Origin: Progne subis subis
Lineage: Eukaryota; Chordata; Aves; Passeriformes; Hirundinidae
Direction of reading: 5' to 3'
Length of the DNA: 64,000 nucleotides
Assembly: GCA_022316685.1 (NCBI GenBank)
Contig: JAKJHU010001329.1
Span: 16,871-80,870 of the forward strand
In this document: positions 10,071 to 21,600 of the stretch, piece after piece
Numbering within the stretch: the stretch's first letter is position 1
Layout: each line of letters starts with the position of its first letter
The notes under the pieces: generated by a model
The model's database searches: none
The model's input: only the letters and a program-made list of their open reading frames with translations
Told to the model about the DNA's origin: nothing
Position numbers and translations under genes: made by a program

Positions 10071-11048
10071 TGGACTGCCCCCAATCTGATCACCATCATC
10101 AAACTGTTAATAAATATATTTACAACTCTGTTATTAGTATGTTACTGCTCAACATCTTCAGGGCAGGCGCCTTCCGGGACATTCATTGCTTGTGCCTGTG
10201 GCATTCCAGTCCCTAGATGCTACAGATGGAAAACAAGCAAGAAGGACAAATAGCAGCACTCCATTAACAGAGTTTTTTGATCATAGCTGTGATTCATTGT
10301 CCACAGTCTTTGTGGTTTTGGGAACTTGTATTGTTGTGCAGCTGGGTCACCAACCCTGATTGGATGTTCTTCTGTTGTTTTGCTGTGACATTCATGTTTT
10401 ACTGGGCACACTGACAGACGTACGTCTCAAGAACTCTGCACTTCGGCATGACTGATGTGACTGAAGTACAAATCTTCACAATAATCATGCATTTACTGGC
10501 AGTGATTGGAGGAACATCTTTTTAGCAATCTCTGATTCTAAGACTGAATATTCAAGTGAAAATACTCCCAGCTCCTTGTACTGTAGCAGGAACCGTATTC
10601 TCCTGTACAAACTGAAGCTGGCAAAAATAGATCCACTATAGCAGGAACAAGTGTCCTCTCACCTTTTCTCCATATTGGCTCCGATTGTCTCGACTGCAAT
10701 GATCTACGAGAAATCTGCTGTGCAGCTCTTTGAGAGGCACCTCTGCCTCTACATCCTGACTTTTGGCTTTGTGTCTGCCAAGATCACAAATCAACTGGTG
10801 GTTGCTCACATGACCAAGAGTGAAATGTATTTATATGACACAGCATTCATAAGCCCAGCATTGCTGTTCCTTGACCAAGTGTTTTAATAGCTTTATTGAT
10901 GAGTATATTGTCCTCTGGATTGCCCTGATCCTGTCCTTGATTGACCTGCTCCGATACTGTGTCAGCGTGTGCAGCCAGAATTGCTGCCCACCTGCACATC
11001 CACGTGTTCCGCATCAAGGGCTGCCCCATGCCCTCGAACCACCACTAG
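10071..11048 (+). pseudogene. CEPT1: Intronless CEPT1-like host sequence fused to gag
   Basis: About 978 nt are collinear with the C-terminal three quarters of choline/ethanolamine phosphotransferase 1, the ER/nuclear membrane enzyme that transfers phosphocholine or phosphoethanolamine from CDP to diacylglycerol. Recognisable segments: [15 protein letters not shown] at the start, the CDP-alcohol motif DGKQARR with FFDH..CD near 10.22-10.29 kb, [15 protein letters not shown] and [10 protein letters not shown] near 10.75-10.83 kb, FIDEYIVLW near 10.9 kb and LHIHVFRIK just before the TAG at 11046-11048. Introns are absent. The first codons are in frame with gag capsid; a frameshift near 10.2 kb and several stops follow, and the Gly of the catalytic motif is replaced by Thr. 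No poly(A) tail follows the stop. CHPT1 is a less likely source. Confidence 0.85.
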
Positions 11049-11162
11049 GGATGGGAGCTGCCACAGGGAATGGAAAAAGAGTTAGGTTTCTACAGGAATG
11101 GATGAGGACTTGTAAGAGACAAATGCTAAAAGCAGATGAGAACAAAGTAATTTATAATAATT

Positions 11163-11545
11163 GTGATCGGGACATGCAAAGCAACCACACGGAGACGAGA
11201 GATTTTGCAGAGCAGAGATGTTCCTCCGAGAGAGCCCAAGGCTGAGCCAAGGCCAAGAGCCCCTCTGCCTGTTTATTTCTTACTTTTTATACATTTGTGG
11301 GTCTGGCTGTGGATTGGCTTCTGGAGTTTTCACCTCCCAGCCCAATGGCCAGACCAACTGTCAGTTACAATTGTTTTCAGGTTAGAAATATGCAAACAAA
11401 GGACAGAGAATGAAAAACAAAGGATTTGTTTATGTTACATGTGTGAGAAAAGGCAAAAACTGCTCCTAATATTGTACAGTAGCTAAAAAGTCTGACTCCA
11501 TTTTATGAACAATCAAAAGGATTTTAAAAACTCAGAAAAACCAGG
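11163..11545 (+). repeat. LTR-like interspersed repeat (copy 1)
   Basis: About 380 bp similar (perhaps 75-80% by eye) to 63605-63990 on the minus strand. Shared landmarks are CATGCAAAGCAA, TTTTTATACATTTGTG, GGCCAGACCA and GAAATATG-AAACAAAGGACAG. It looks like an ERV LTR fragment but clear ends were not found. Confidence 0.5.
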
Positions 11546-12284
11546 GTGACAAATAATCAATGTTGTATAACTTTTCTTCTTTGTTATCAGTAACGCTCCT
11601 TAACTAGTCTCCTGCCTGAGAGAGTGAGTTCCGAGTTCACCCTAGTCAACTCTCCATGTAATCAACTCTGTTGGTTCCAAGCCTGGAAAAGCATGCAGGA
11701 AACAAATGCTCGGTCTTTGTAATTACCTTGATTAGTAATTTCTCTCTATATAGTGAATGGATCCTCACCAACTGGAATTTCTAATGTAGTATAATCACAG
11801 CTGCAGTCTGACTTGCTTTTAATTTTAACATTTCATCATCTCTTAGTGAAATACTTGTTTATTGTCCACTTGGCATTTATTTACTAAAGACTTAAGCTGG
11901 TGAAAACCCAAAGATATCTTACTAAGTCGTGTGGCTGCAGCAGCTGCCAAGTAAGAGCCAAGCTGGGGTGGTTTTCACTCGTGCATTGCTGACAAAGCGG
12001 TTTCATGCTGAACAGGGTCACAGTAAGCCTTCTGCACGCAGTGAACACCACAAGCCCTCTGAAGATAAAAAGCCCGATGGTCAGTTCCGGAGAAGATAAG
12101 AGGAACACTTCTGGCCGGAGCAGCTGATCTCAAATTAATCCCACACTGACCGATCTCCAAGGCCCTGGAATCTGTCACTCTGAAACCTGCTGGTCAGTGA
12201 TCAGGACACCTCTGAGGTGAATTCAACAACAGCTGCACCCAAGCCTTTGAGCTTTGCATCTGGACCACAATGGGAACCAAGTAA
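11546..12284. other. Unclassified stretch inside the hybrid provirus
   Basis: No gene or known repeat recognised. It is AT-rich to about 11.9 kb, then of mixed composition up to the zinc-ribbon ORF. It lies where retroviral pol would be expected, but no pol motif was seen in any frame. Confidence 0.35.
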
Positions 12285-12710
12285 ATGGACTCGACCAGCA
12301 AGGAAGGAAAAGAAGGAAGAAGGATCATCAAGTCCTTGCTGAGACAGCTGGTGGTTGAGGCCGCTGGTGAACAACGCCCTCCTGACCCAGACTGGGTTGT
12401 AGCATTCATTATTGGTCACCAAGGCCCCTTGGGATCATTGGAACTTTCCCAGGACTTGCATGAGTGGCAAGAAAAAGAGCGTCCTCAGTGTCAGGGAGTA
12501 ATAGTTATTGAAGTGAGCTGCGGAGTTTGTGGTGCATGATTTGAGAGAGAGACACCAAAGCTTTGGCGTGAGGGTGGTTTGTGTGACCATTGCTATAGTG
12601 GTACCCTTGGTGCTTTTCATCAAGCAGCACAGGTAGTGTTGGGGATACCTACCCTTGTTCCTGGAGATTTTGGTGGAGTGGCAGATTGGAGATTTGCGCA
12701 GACAGCGTGA
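12285..12710 (+). pseudogene. Unrecognised ORF with paired CxxC motifs upstream of env
   Basis: Starts at an ATG preceded by an in-frame TAA and runs 141 codons to TGA (12708-12710), with one internal TGA at 12537-12539. The frame stays open on both sides of the stop. Around the stop it encodes C79-x2-C82 and, 17 positions later, C100-x2-C103, the spacing of a zinc ribbon. The N-terminus is rich in Lys/Arg/Glu; no signal peptide or membrane span is seen. It ends 17 nt before the env ATG, the place of an accessory gene. I do not recognise the family. No equivalent is present between pol and env of the provirus at 34-41 kb. It could also be a captured host exon. Confidence 0.45.
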
Positions 12711-12727
12711 GCCATTAAAAAAGGAAT

Positions 12728-13347
12728 ATGGCAAGCCCACATGGTAAAACGCTCTCGTGTGTTGTGTGCCTTCTTCTCATGGTGTCAACAAGTGTTGCAG
12801 GATCCCCTCAGTTAGCTCATTGTATAGACGTGGGACATCCCAAATTCTGGTTCCAGGCTAGGACAGTGTTAACATCCATGTTTATACCAGGAGCAACAGC
12901 CGCCAGAGCAATGACTACATTAAAGCAGATAGCATGCTGGACCAAATCAGAATTGAATGTGACTAGCCAAATTTTGGATGAGCTATTAGCAGATGTTACC
13001 AGTGTTAATCATGCTGTTTTGCAAAACCGTGCTGTGATTGATTTTTGCTTTTAGTGCATAACCATGGGTGTGAAGAGTTTGAAGGAATATGCTGCATGAA
13101 CCTGTCTGATCATTCTGGATCAATTCACAAAAAATTGCAATTAATGAAGAACAAATTACATTATTTAAAAGAAAGTGATGATGTATTTAGAGATTAGTTA
13201 AGTAGCCTTAGGATTACGGGATGGCTGAAGTTTGGTTTTAAGCAAGTGTTTGTTATATTATTACTTGTATTTGTAGGATTATTAGTACTCAGGTGTGTAA
13301 TGTCGCGTATTAAGAATATGTTGCGTAAGACAATATCTAATGCTTAG
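12728..13347 (+). pseudogene. env: ERV env with surface subunit deleted; transmembrane subunit frameshifted
   Basis: An ATG opens a signal-peptide-like leader (VVCLLLMVSTSVAG). Almost at once it passes into the transmembrane subunit: IACWTKSELNVTS, the LQNRAVIDF segment of the immunosuppressive region, then after a frameshift near 13.04 kb the CX6CC motif at 13069-13095 and a C-terminal hydrophobic span ending at TAG 13345-13347. An additional stop occurs near 13.2 kb. Most of the surface subunit is missing. CX6CC places it with gamma/alpha-type envelopes. Confidence 0.75.
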
Positions 13348-13375
13348 CTTGTGCAAAAAAAAAAAAAGCAGGAAC

Positions 13376-13736
13376 TGTAGAAGGATTTCTGGAGATAGAA
13401 ACAGAGAGGCCTTGCAGTGTTGGGAAAATGCTGTTTGCCTTAGCACTCCAAGGTCGAAGAGTGTGGGAATGAGCCGTTGGCCCCTGAACAAAGTTGTAAA
13501 CAGGTAACTGCATAGGGATGCTTATGCAGATAACATTAGCCAATAGTATAGCCCCTTAGGGTTCATGGACGCCAGGAGGTAGCCAATAACAAGTTGCAAA
13601 ATGCCACGTGAACAGCTTATGCATAAGAATTATATGTATAAAAGAACCCTGTGTACCCACAATAAACGAGCATTCACCATTACTTCTGTGAAGAGCCTGA
13701 CTGACTCCGGCTGCTCCCCGAGACATCACCTTTACA
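13376..13736 (+). mobile_element. 3' LTR of the hybrid provirus
   Basis: Preceded by an A-rich/purine tract ending GCAGGAAC. Starts TGTAGAAGGATTTCTGG, contains CACAATAAACGAGC and ends CCTTTACA. The 3' half matches the LTR at 8323 well; the 5' half poorly. Confidence 0.8.
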
Positions 13737-14310
13737 GGAGTGGTTTGGAACATTCACAAAACCTCAGGAAATTCAATCTGATAATGGATCCCACTTCACT
13801 GCTAGAATTGTACAGGAGTGGGCAAAAGTGAAGGAATTAAATGGATTTTTCACACCCCTTACTACCCTCAAGCTAATGGGATCATAGAAAGGACCAATGG
13901 TCTCTTGAAATGACTTCTGAAACCACAGGAGGGAAATTGGGATGTCCGGTTATGGGAAGCAGTTAAAGGAGTGAATGGTAGATGGGGACTAAACGAGTGT
14001 CCCAAAATTACTGCTTTCTGCCCAACAGCCCCAAGCATGATTCCTTCACTACAGGGACCTGATGATCCCAAGAATCCTGCACATTTCCCTGGACAACCTG
14101 TTCTGGTGGATCTTCCTACTGCAGGGGAAGTACCCCTAGTACTAAAAACCCCTCTGAATAAATACGCATGGGTGGCCTCTGATGCCCTAGGGAAAGAGCA
14201 TCGGATAAATCCACCTGGATAATTCCATCATTCTAACCATTGTCTCTGCCTCCTAGTGGCAGGATTTTTCTGTTGTTTACTTTTACAGAAGAACCCCGAG
14301 GGACATGAGG
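13737..14310 (+). pseudogene. pol: Class I ERV integrase, C-terminal half
   Basis: Directly abuts the LTR end. It encodes EWFGTFTKPQEI with SDNGSHF (second catalytic Asp region), then in shifted frames a PQANGIIERT motif (catalytic Glu) and a C-terminal domain with HFPGQPVLVDLP and WVASDALGKEHRINPPG. Frameshifts near 13.83 kb and a stop near 13.91 kb disable it. Everything 5' of the core is missing. Confidence 0.75.
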
Positions 14311-14320
14311 ATCATGAACC

Positions 14321-16897
14321 ATGATAAAACTGGTGATATTTTTCTGCATCCTACCACAATACCACAGCCAGGATTCTTCGGAGTGGCCGTGGTCTGAAGC
14401 TATCATCAGGCACACAAATGTTTTAGGATCTTATCCCAAGGATCGCCATCCAAACCAAGCAACTGTAGTGCAGCATGGCTCTGAGGCATACCATCTGAAT
14501 GAGTGGGGATGGGATCGGAAGGAGTGGATCAAAACCCTAAGTGGAACAGTGGGTGAAGTAAATATGATAGCATGCAGAAAAGTGGAAGGATCTCTCCATG
14601 AGAAAGCCTCCTCCACTACAATTGCTAGAAATTTTTTAGAAGCAGGTGGAAAAAACTATTTGTATATCCTACAGCAGAACTGTGCCCTACAAAAAGTGAA
14701 TTGTAATAAACAAATTCCCCTTACCCTGTGCTGCGTCAAGAGCATGTGGGTAATTACACTTCAGGCCCCAGAACCAACAATATTGCAATTACAAGGGATT
14801 GTAATAATGAACCAGCTGATTGTTGGTATAGTTTTGTTTTAGCCAAATCAACTTATGTGACATGCCATTGGCTAAATAACTTGACGGATCCATTGGGTTT
14901 TAAAGGTCTAGTTTACAAATTTAAATAAACCCTATAACAAAGCCCACACTGAGTACAGTAGTCATCCCCCAACAGGTGAAAGAGACTGAAAACCCCTTTT
15001 TTCAATATGATACTGAATGGCCCTGGTCCAGCTTTTGTTCACTTTACTGGCTCCATGGGAAATGTGGAAGACTTAAACCTATCACTGGTTGTTATGCATT
15101 AAAATCAGGTATATACTAGGCAGGAATGGGAAAAACAAAAAACTTGGCAGCTTCAAGGGATAGTGGGAGATAAAATTAGTATAGGGTGTTGAATGATTAA
15201 TGGAACCACCTATAGGAGGCAACCTCCATCAGTGTTCTGACAAACCAAATATATAAGCACAAAGAGGTCTGCACACACCCAGTCATGCAGGATTGTTGGC
15301 ACAATTTCACACTAGCACAAACTGTAGAAGTAGTTTGTCTTTGGGCCAAAAATACTCAAGGGCTTTCTTTTAAGTTTAAAATAAATGTTATAGCCCAATT
15401 TACTACAGCTCATATTACCATCACTCCAACCCAACCACTGGTTAGGCTTAGCCCAGAATTTCTGAAATTGGACTCTATTAATTAGGAAGACAGGACAACA
15501 CAAATACTGTTCAATCCAGCATGGTCTCTTAAGCAAGCCAAATTGCTGATGCAAAATAATGTCTCAGAAATTCAGCCAGCTTGTTCACCTTTCTTGCAGA
15601 CTTCCTTTGAAGGTGGACAGCCTGGTTGCGAAAGTGGAACTCTTTTAAAAAGCAGACACTTAGAGACAACTGGTGTTATGGGAACAGGATTGGGAATTCT
15701 AAATAATATTGATTCAGAAATAATACTGAATAAATTGGCTGCCACAACTAGAGACTTGACTAAATTACAACAACCACTGCAGTCGTCCTTCTTGGCTTTG
15801 GGAACACATCAGTGGTTGTTATCAAACATATTACCAAACTGGGAAAAGGCAAATGTGATGACCATAAATTGGTAATTGATGCACTCAGTGCTACACAAAA
15901 CAATGTTTCTTTGGCCCTCAGCTGTACCCAGGCTCAACTGTGGATGCAGTCAGTTGCTGCCTCTATTATAAGAGAAGGTGAAGAAGGCACTTTTCCTACT
16001 GAAATATGGAAAATAATTTGGGACAATGCCACTGACTTTGAAAGAGAATTCCAATCCTGGTGGAACTTAGTGAATTTTACTTACAACCCCATTACAAACA
16101 CAGCCACAGCTTTTGTGTTATCCATATGTAATGCCTCAGTGCATTTGATATTCCCTATCATTGAATTAGGATTGAATCATGATGGAGCTATTCTCTACCC
16201 TTCAGAGCATAGGGAATGGGCCCGTCAGATTGGTGAGAAATGGCAAACTGTTAACTTAGAATCCTGTATTGTCCGAGAACAACAAGGGTTTATCTGTGAA
16301 AGTAATGCAGTTATAGCTCAAGATATTTGTCTGCACACAGAGCAAAATATCTGTCATTTTGAAATTCATCCTAACGAGGGTCCTGAAACAGTCCTTATAT
16401 ATAGGTAATGGTTGTGCATGCTTTAGAACTACTTGATATGGTATTTGTCAAAATAGTAGTAGATACTAAAAATCATTCAAACTTCTGTGCTTGCAATTTT
16501 ACTAAAATCACAGGATGCATTTTTCTTATAAAGCTCCAGTTACCTCTCATTACCTTTTGCAATCAAATTACACGCTGATTCACAAACTATCACCTACTCC
16601 CATTGCAATGAACCTTACTTTGGTAAAGCAATTGTTGCTTCACCAGGACTTACTAAAATTTTGGAAAAGATCAAGAAAGATGGGCAGAAAACCCTGATAA
16701 CTGTTCATCATAATGTGAAAGAACTACATTGTGTTATAGAAAGGGTAAGAAAAGATGTTGAGCACAGGAGTGGGATACTCTTTTTGGGTGGTCACCTACT
16801 GCCACAAGTGGCCTTGAACAAATTGTGTCATCCCATCATTGTCCTTTTGATTTTAGTTTTAATTGGTTTTCTTTTATCAGCATTTTATTCATTATGA
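14321..16897 (+). pseudogene. env: Class I ERV env, near full length, multiply broken
   Basis: Begins with a signal peptide (MIKLVIFFCILPQYHSQ). A Cys/Trp-rich surface region occupies 14.4-15.5 kb; a glycine-rich stretch (GVMGTGLG) and heptad-like region lie at 15.67-15.8 kb; a long ectodomain with FQSWWNLVNFTYNP and several Cys spans 15.8-16.4 kb; a terminal membrane span (PIIVLLILVLIGFLL) ends at 16897. At least five changes of frame or stops occur (ends at 14840, 15483, 15873, 16406 and 16695). Total length is about 2.6 kb. I could not assign the exact avian ERV lineage. The remnant at 6.1-6.8 kb is a second, shorter copy. Confidence 0.7.
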
Positions 16898-17349
16898 ACT
16901 GGAGAATGGTGAAATGTTAACACGGTTGACGTCCATAATTAATGCTCATAACCTGGCAGATATCCTCTCCCCTATGGACATCCCAAGACTATGGACACAA
17001 GGTGATTATAAAATTTGAATGTATGTTTTGAAATTATTTCCTTTTGTAATCTTGTGAAAATTACTTTTGATTTTTTGTGATTTGTTATGAAAAAAATATT
17101 TTGAATTAATACTGATTGTTATTAATATTTTGATTAACCGTGATTTGTTTAATAACCGAATTAATATTATTGTTTCCTTTTCCTTTTCTACTTTTCCTTT
17201 TACTTCTTTTTCTTCCTCTCCCTCTCTACATACTACCTCTGTTTCTCGGGATATACTACCAACGTTGATGAGTCCTGAAGACTTCGCAACGCCACTACGG
17301 AACCCTGCTGAAGAAGATCTCTTGAAGACAATCGTGAGTCACGGGGTGG
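16898..17349 (+). other. Class I ERV 3' untranslated region
   Basis: AT-rich then pyrimidine-rich sequence between the env stop and the LTR. The last bases (CACGGGGTGG) may be the polypurine tract. Confidence 0.5.
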
Positions 17350-18230
17350 TGTAAGAGTCTGTCTGAAGTTCCCCTCATTTGCCCACGATCGTCATAAGGA
17401 CCCCGAGGACCCCACTGCAGTTCTGGCCTGCTCGAGGTGGATGCTTGCCAATCATCTGCAGATGCATTTTCCTGTGTCACCACGCCACGGTACACTGGCT
17501 TTGAGCAGTGTAATGGTAGTTCTGTACCTGACATTTCTACCCGCTTCATGCTCCCAGCTTCATGACAATAGCCTATGAATTTCCCGACATCTTGGCCAAG
17601 TGGACTTTCTGGGGTAACTTTGGTGGTCCCCCACAGAAAATCCCTCATCTGCTCCACAACCACCATGACAGATGGAGATCAAAGCCCCCTCCCAAGGACT
17701 GAGATGAGACCTCTGTACAAGCCCCTCTCAAGGACTGAGACATGAGACCCCTACAACCCTAGTAGGGGGGATGTGGGGCTGACTTAACCAAAGTGAGATG
17801 TTTGCCTGCACGCGTGGTCGTTGGACCAAGAAGACAATGGCTCTCACTTACTGCTGAAACATGGACTACCTGTTCCCCCTTGGTGGCTTCAATCAGGTTA
17901 TTCTTATAATCTGTTCTCCCCACAATGGAGGACTATAATAAAAACTCTGAGTTAACCAGAGATTTTAAAAGAGACTCTCCCCAATGTGAAAGGTGGACCC
18001 ATCAACCGAAATACCAGGATTTCATCTCCACGTTTGGTAGCTATATCCCTTTTTCCTCTCTTTCTTTCTCTATCTCTTTCTCTCACTCCTAATCCCTCTA
18101 TCACATTTGCTATGGGCAACAATAAAAAGTGCATTTGTTTTGATTCATATGAAATCCCCTCTGTGCTGTGTTTTGCACTCTGAGATCAGTAAACAACCAT
18201 CATCACCCATGCTTGTATGAGCAATTCGTA
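17350..18230 (+). mobile_element. LTR of the class I ERV (copy 1)
   Basis: Starts TGTAAGAGTCTGTC; AATAAA at 18121-18126. A second copy starts at 23294 with AATAAA at the same internal distance (771 versus 767 nt). Its position after env makes it the probable 3' LTR. The right end cannot be set by comparing the two copies, because both continue into the same flank. Confidence 0.7.
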
Positions 18231-18625
18231 ATAAGAGGCAGCAGGATCATGGAGTGCAGGCCCTGCCCTGCACAGACAGCACAAGAGTGGCAGCCTGGGC
18301 ATCCCGGGAGCGGTGTCCAAAGGCTTCTGGAGCTGCAGCAGCCTCAGAGCTGTGAGCATTGCAGTGGCCACAGAGCTCTGGAGAAAGGTCCCGGCCCTGG
18401 CTTGGGGCTGGGCCAGTGGCCCAGGGAGCAAATCAACTTGCAGCTGCTGCCCCAGAGCAGGGAAGAGCAGGAATTGCTGGCTGGGAGAGCCTGTTGGCAA
18501 GGGCCTGCAGCACCAGGACACAGGCAATGTCTTGATGCTGCTTGGAGGCAAAGTGAGCTGGGATGTGGGGATGGACTTGTTTCCTGGGAGGGTGGTGGGG
18601 CCCTGGCAAGCTCTAATGTAAAGTG
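18231..18625 (+). repeat. Unnamed GC-rich repeat R, copy 1
   Basis: Begins AGGCAGCAGGATCATGGAG. Same-orientation copy at 24181-24712 and inverted copy at 22490-23048. No coding signal recognised. Confidence 0.75.
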
Positions 18626-18639
18626 AGAATTAAAGTCTG

Positions 18640-21600
18640 AGGGGTTTAGTGATAGCTGGGAGAGGTAGGGATGATGAAATGAGGGGCAGTGGAATGGACC
18701 AACACTTGCCAATATTACTCCAATTCAAATGCTGTAATCAGGCTAGAAATAGAAATAAAGGAAGGAGGGGAAAAGATCTTGAAGAAATGCAAGCTTGAAT
18801 TAAAAATCGAAAATCAAAAAATTTTTGCATGTGAATATCAAAAATTGAATTGGCTGATAAGAAGTGCAGGGAGAGGGACGGAAGCTTGCCCATTAATCTT
18901 CATTGAAATCGCAAATTTACATTTCCTTTTCCAAAAGGAAGTCTTTTCTCTGAAATCTTGAAAATAGGGAACAAAGTCTAACTCAGGAAAGGAGATATGA
19001 TGAGAAACAGTGCAAATGAAAACCAAGGAAATTTGGAACCGGAGTGAGAGAGGCCACATGGACTGAGATGAAATGAGCAGTGAAAAGGACCAACACTTGA
19101 TAAATCAAGTACTCCAATTCAAAAGCTGAAATCAGGCAAGAAATGGAAAAAAAGGAAGGAGAGGAAAAGACGTAGAAGAAAGTCAATCTTAAATTGAAAA
19201 AGGGAATATTTTGAAAGCATGTAAAAAGGGAAAAGTGAATGGGATGACAAGAAGTACAGCGAAAGGGTCAGGAGCTTGCACAAGTAATCTTCATTGAAAT
19301 CTTGAAAAAAGAGAACAATGTTTAATAAACACTCAGGAAATGAGTTATGCTGCAAAGCAGTGCGAATGAAAACTATGGGAAAATTTGGAACCAAAAAATT
19401 GAAACCAAATGGACTGAGATGAAATGAGGGGCACTGAAAAACAACACTTTCCAAAATACTCCAATTCAAATGCTGAAATCAGACAACAAAGGTAAATAAA
19501 AGAAAGAGAAGAAAATAAATTGATAAAAAAGCAAGCTTAAAAGGAAAAAGGGAAAATTCACACACAACGTGAAAATTCAAAAATGAATGGGATGACAAGA
19601 AGTGCAGGGAAAGGAACGGAAGCTTGCCCAATTAATCTATACTGTAAGCAAGATGTCATTCCATATCCGAGAAAAGTCTTCCTTTCAGGAAAAAGAATGA
19701 AATCTTTAATACAGAGAACAAAGTCGAACAAACGCTTAGGTAATGATATATGATGAAACTGTGCGAATGAAAACTACCGAGAAAATTTGGGACATGAGTG
19801 ATTGTGACCAAATTGACTGAGATAAAATGAGGGGCACTGAAAAGGACCAACACTTGTCACAGTTACTACAAATCAAATTCTGACATCAGGCAAGAAATTG
19901 AAATAATGGAAGGAGAAGATTAGAAACTGAAGAAATGCAAGGTTAAAGTGGAAAATAAAAAATTTTGAAAGCATATGAGAAGCCAAAATCCAATGGGATG
20001 ACAAGAAGTGCAAGGAAAATGACAGAAGCTTCCCAAGTAACACTCACTGAAATTCTGAAAACAGAGAACAAGTCGATCAATTGCTCAGGAAAGGAAATAT
20101 GATTGGAAACAGTGCAAATTAAAAAAAAAAAAAAAAAAAAGAGAAAATTTGGAACAGGAGTGATTTAGACCAAATGGACTGACATGAAATGAGGGGCACT
20201 GAAAAGGACCAACACTTGCCAAAAGTACTCCAATTCAAATGCTGCAACCAGGTGAGAAGTGGAAATAAAGGAAGGATGGGGAGAAAATGAAATTGAAGAA
20301 ATGCAAGCTTAAAATGAAAAGGAAAATTTTGAAAGCCCGTGAGAAGCAAAAAGTGAATGGGATGACAAGAAGTGCAAGGAAAGGGACAGAAGCTTGCTCA
20401 ATTAACCTTCATTGAAATTGCAAGATTTCATTCCCTTTCCTGAACAAAAGTTCTTCCTTTCGGGAGAGGGAATGAAATCTTGAAAACAGGGAACAAAATC
20501 TAACAAACACTTGGGAAAGGAGATATGATGAAACAGTGCAAATGAAAACAACCAAGAAAATTTGGGAATGGAGTGATTGAGACCAAATGGACTGAGATGA
20601 AATGAGGGGCACTGAAAAGGACAAACATTTCCCAAAAGTACTCCAATTCAAATGCTGCAATCAGTCAAAAAATGGAAATAAAAGAAGGAGAGGAAAAAAG
20701 TGAAGAAATGCAAGCCTTAAGTGAAAAAGAGAAAATTTTGAAAGCACGTGAAAAGCACAAAGTGAATGGGATGAGAAGAAATGCAGGGAAAGGAATGGAA
20801 GCTTGTCCAATTAATCTTCATTGAAATTGAAAACAGGGAACAAGGCCTAAGATATGCTCATGAAAGGAGATATGATGAGAAAGAGTGCAGATGAAAACAA
20901 CCGAGGAAATTTAGAACCGGAGTGATGGAGACCAAATGGATTGAGATGAAATGAAGGGCACTGAAAAGGACCAACACTTGCAAAAAGTACTCAGTTCAAA
21001 TGCTAACATCAGGAATGAAAATTAAATAAAAGAGGAAGAGGAAAGAAATCCAAGAAATGGAAGCTTAAAATGAAAAAGGGAAAATTTTGAAAGCACGTGA
21101 AAAGGACAATGTTAATGGGATGAGAAGAAGTGCAGTGAAAGTGATGGAAGCTTTGCCAATAAATCTTCATTGACATGGCAAGATTTCATTGCCCTTTCCC
21201 AGAAAGAAAGTCTTCTTTTTGGGAACCAGTATGAGATTTTGAAAAGAGGAAAGAAGTCTAGCAAATGCTCAGGAAAGGAGATATAATGAGAAACAGAGCG
21301 AATGAAAAAATCCAAGATAACTGGAACAAGAGTGATTGAGACTCAATTGACTAAATGAAATCAAGGGCAGTGAAAAGGACCAACACTTGCCAAACGTGCT
21401 CCAATTCAAATGCTGACACCAGGTAATAAAGGTAAAAAAAAAAGAGAGGAAAAGAAATTGAAGAAATGCAAGCTTAAAATTAAAAATGGAATATTTTGAA
21501 AGAATGTGAAAAGAAAAAATTAGATGTGATGACAAGAAGTGCAGGGAAAGGGGTGGAAGCTTGCCCAATTTATCTTTACTGACATGGCAAGCATGGCAAG

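Larger units (their letters stand above)
8323..13736 (+). mobile_element. Hybrid class II provirus carrying a host CEPT1-like segment
   Basis: Layout: LTR (8323-8697), leader, gag (8988-10070), CEPT1-derived segment (10071-11048), LTR-like repeat (11163-11545), unclassified DNA, zinc-ribbon ORF (12285-12710), env TM (12728-13347), LTR (13376-13736). Protease, reverse transcriptase, RNase H and integrase are absent. The two LTRs belong to one family but differ heavily in the first 150 bp, and no target-site duplication is visible. The element is therefore either old or assembled by recombination. Confidence 0.7.
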
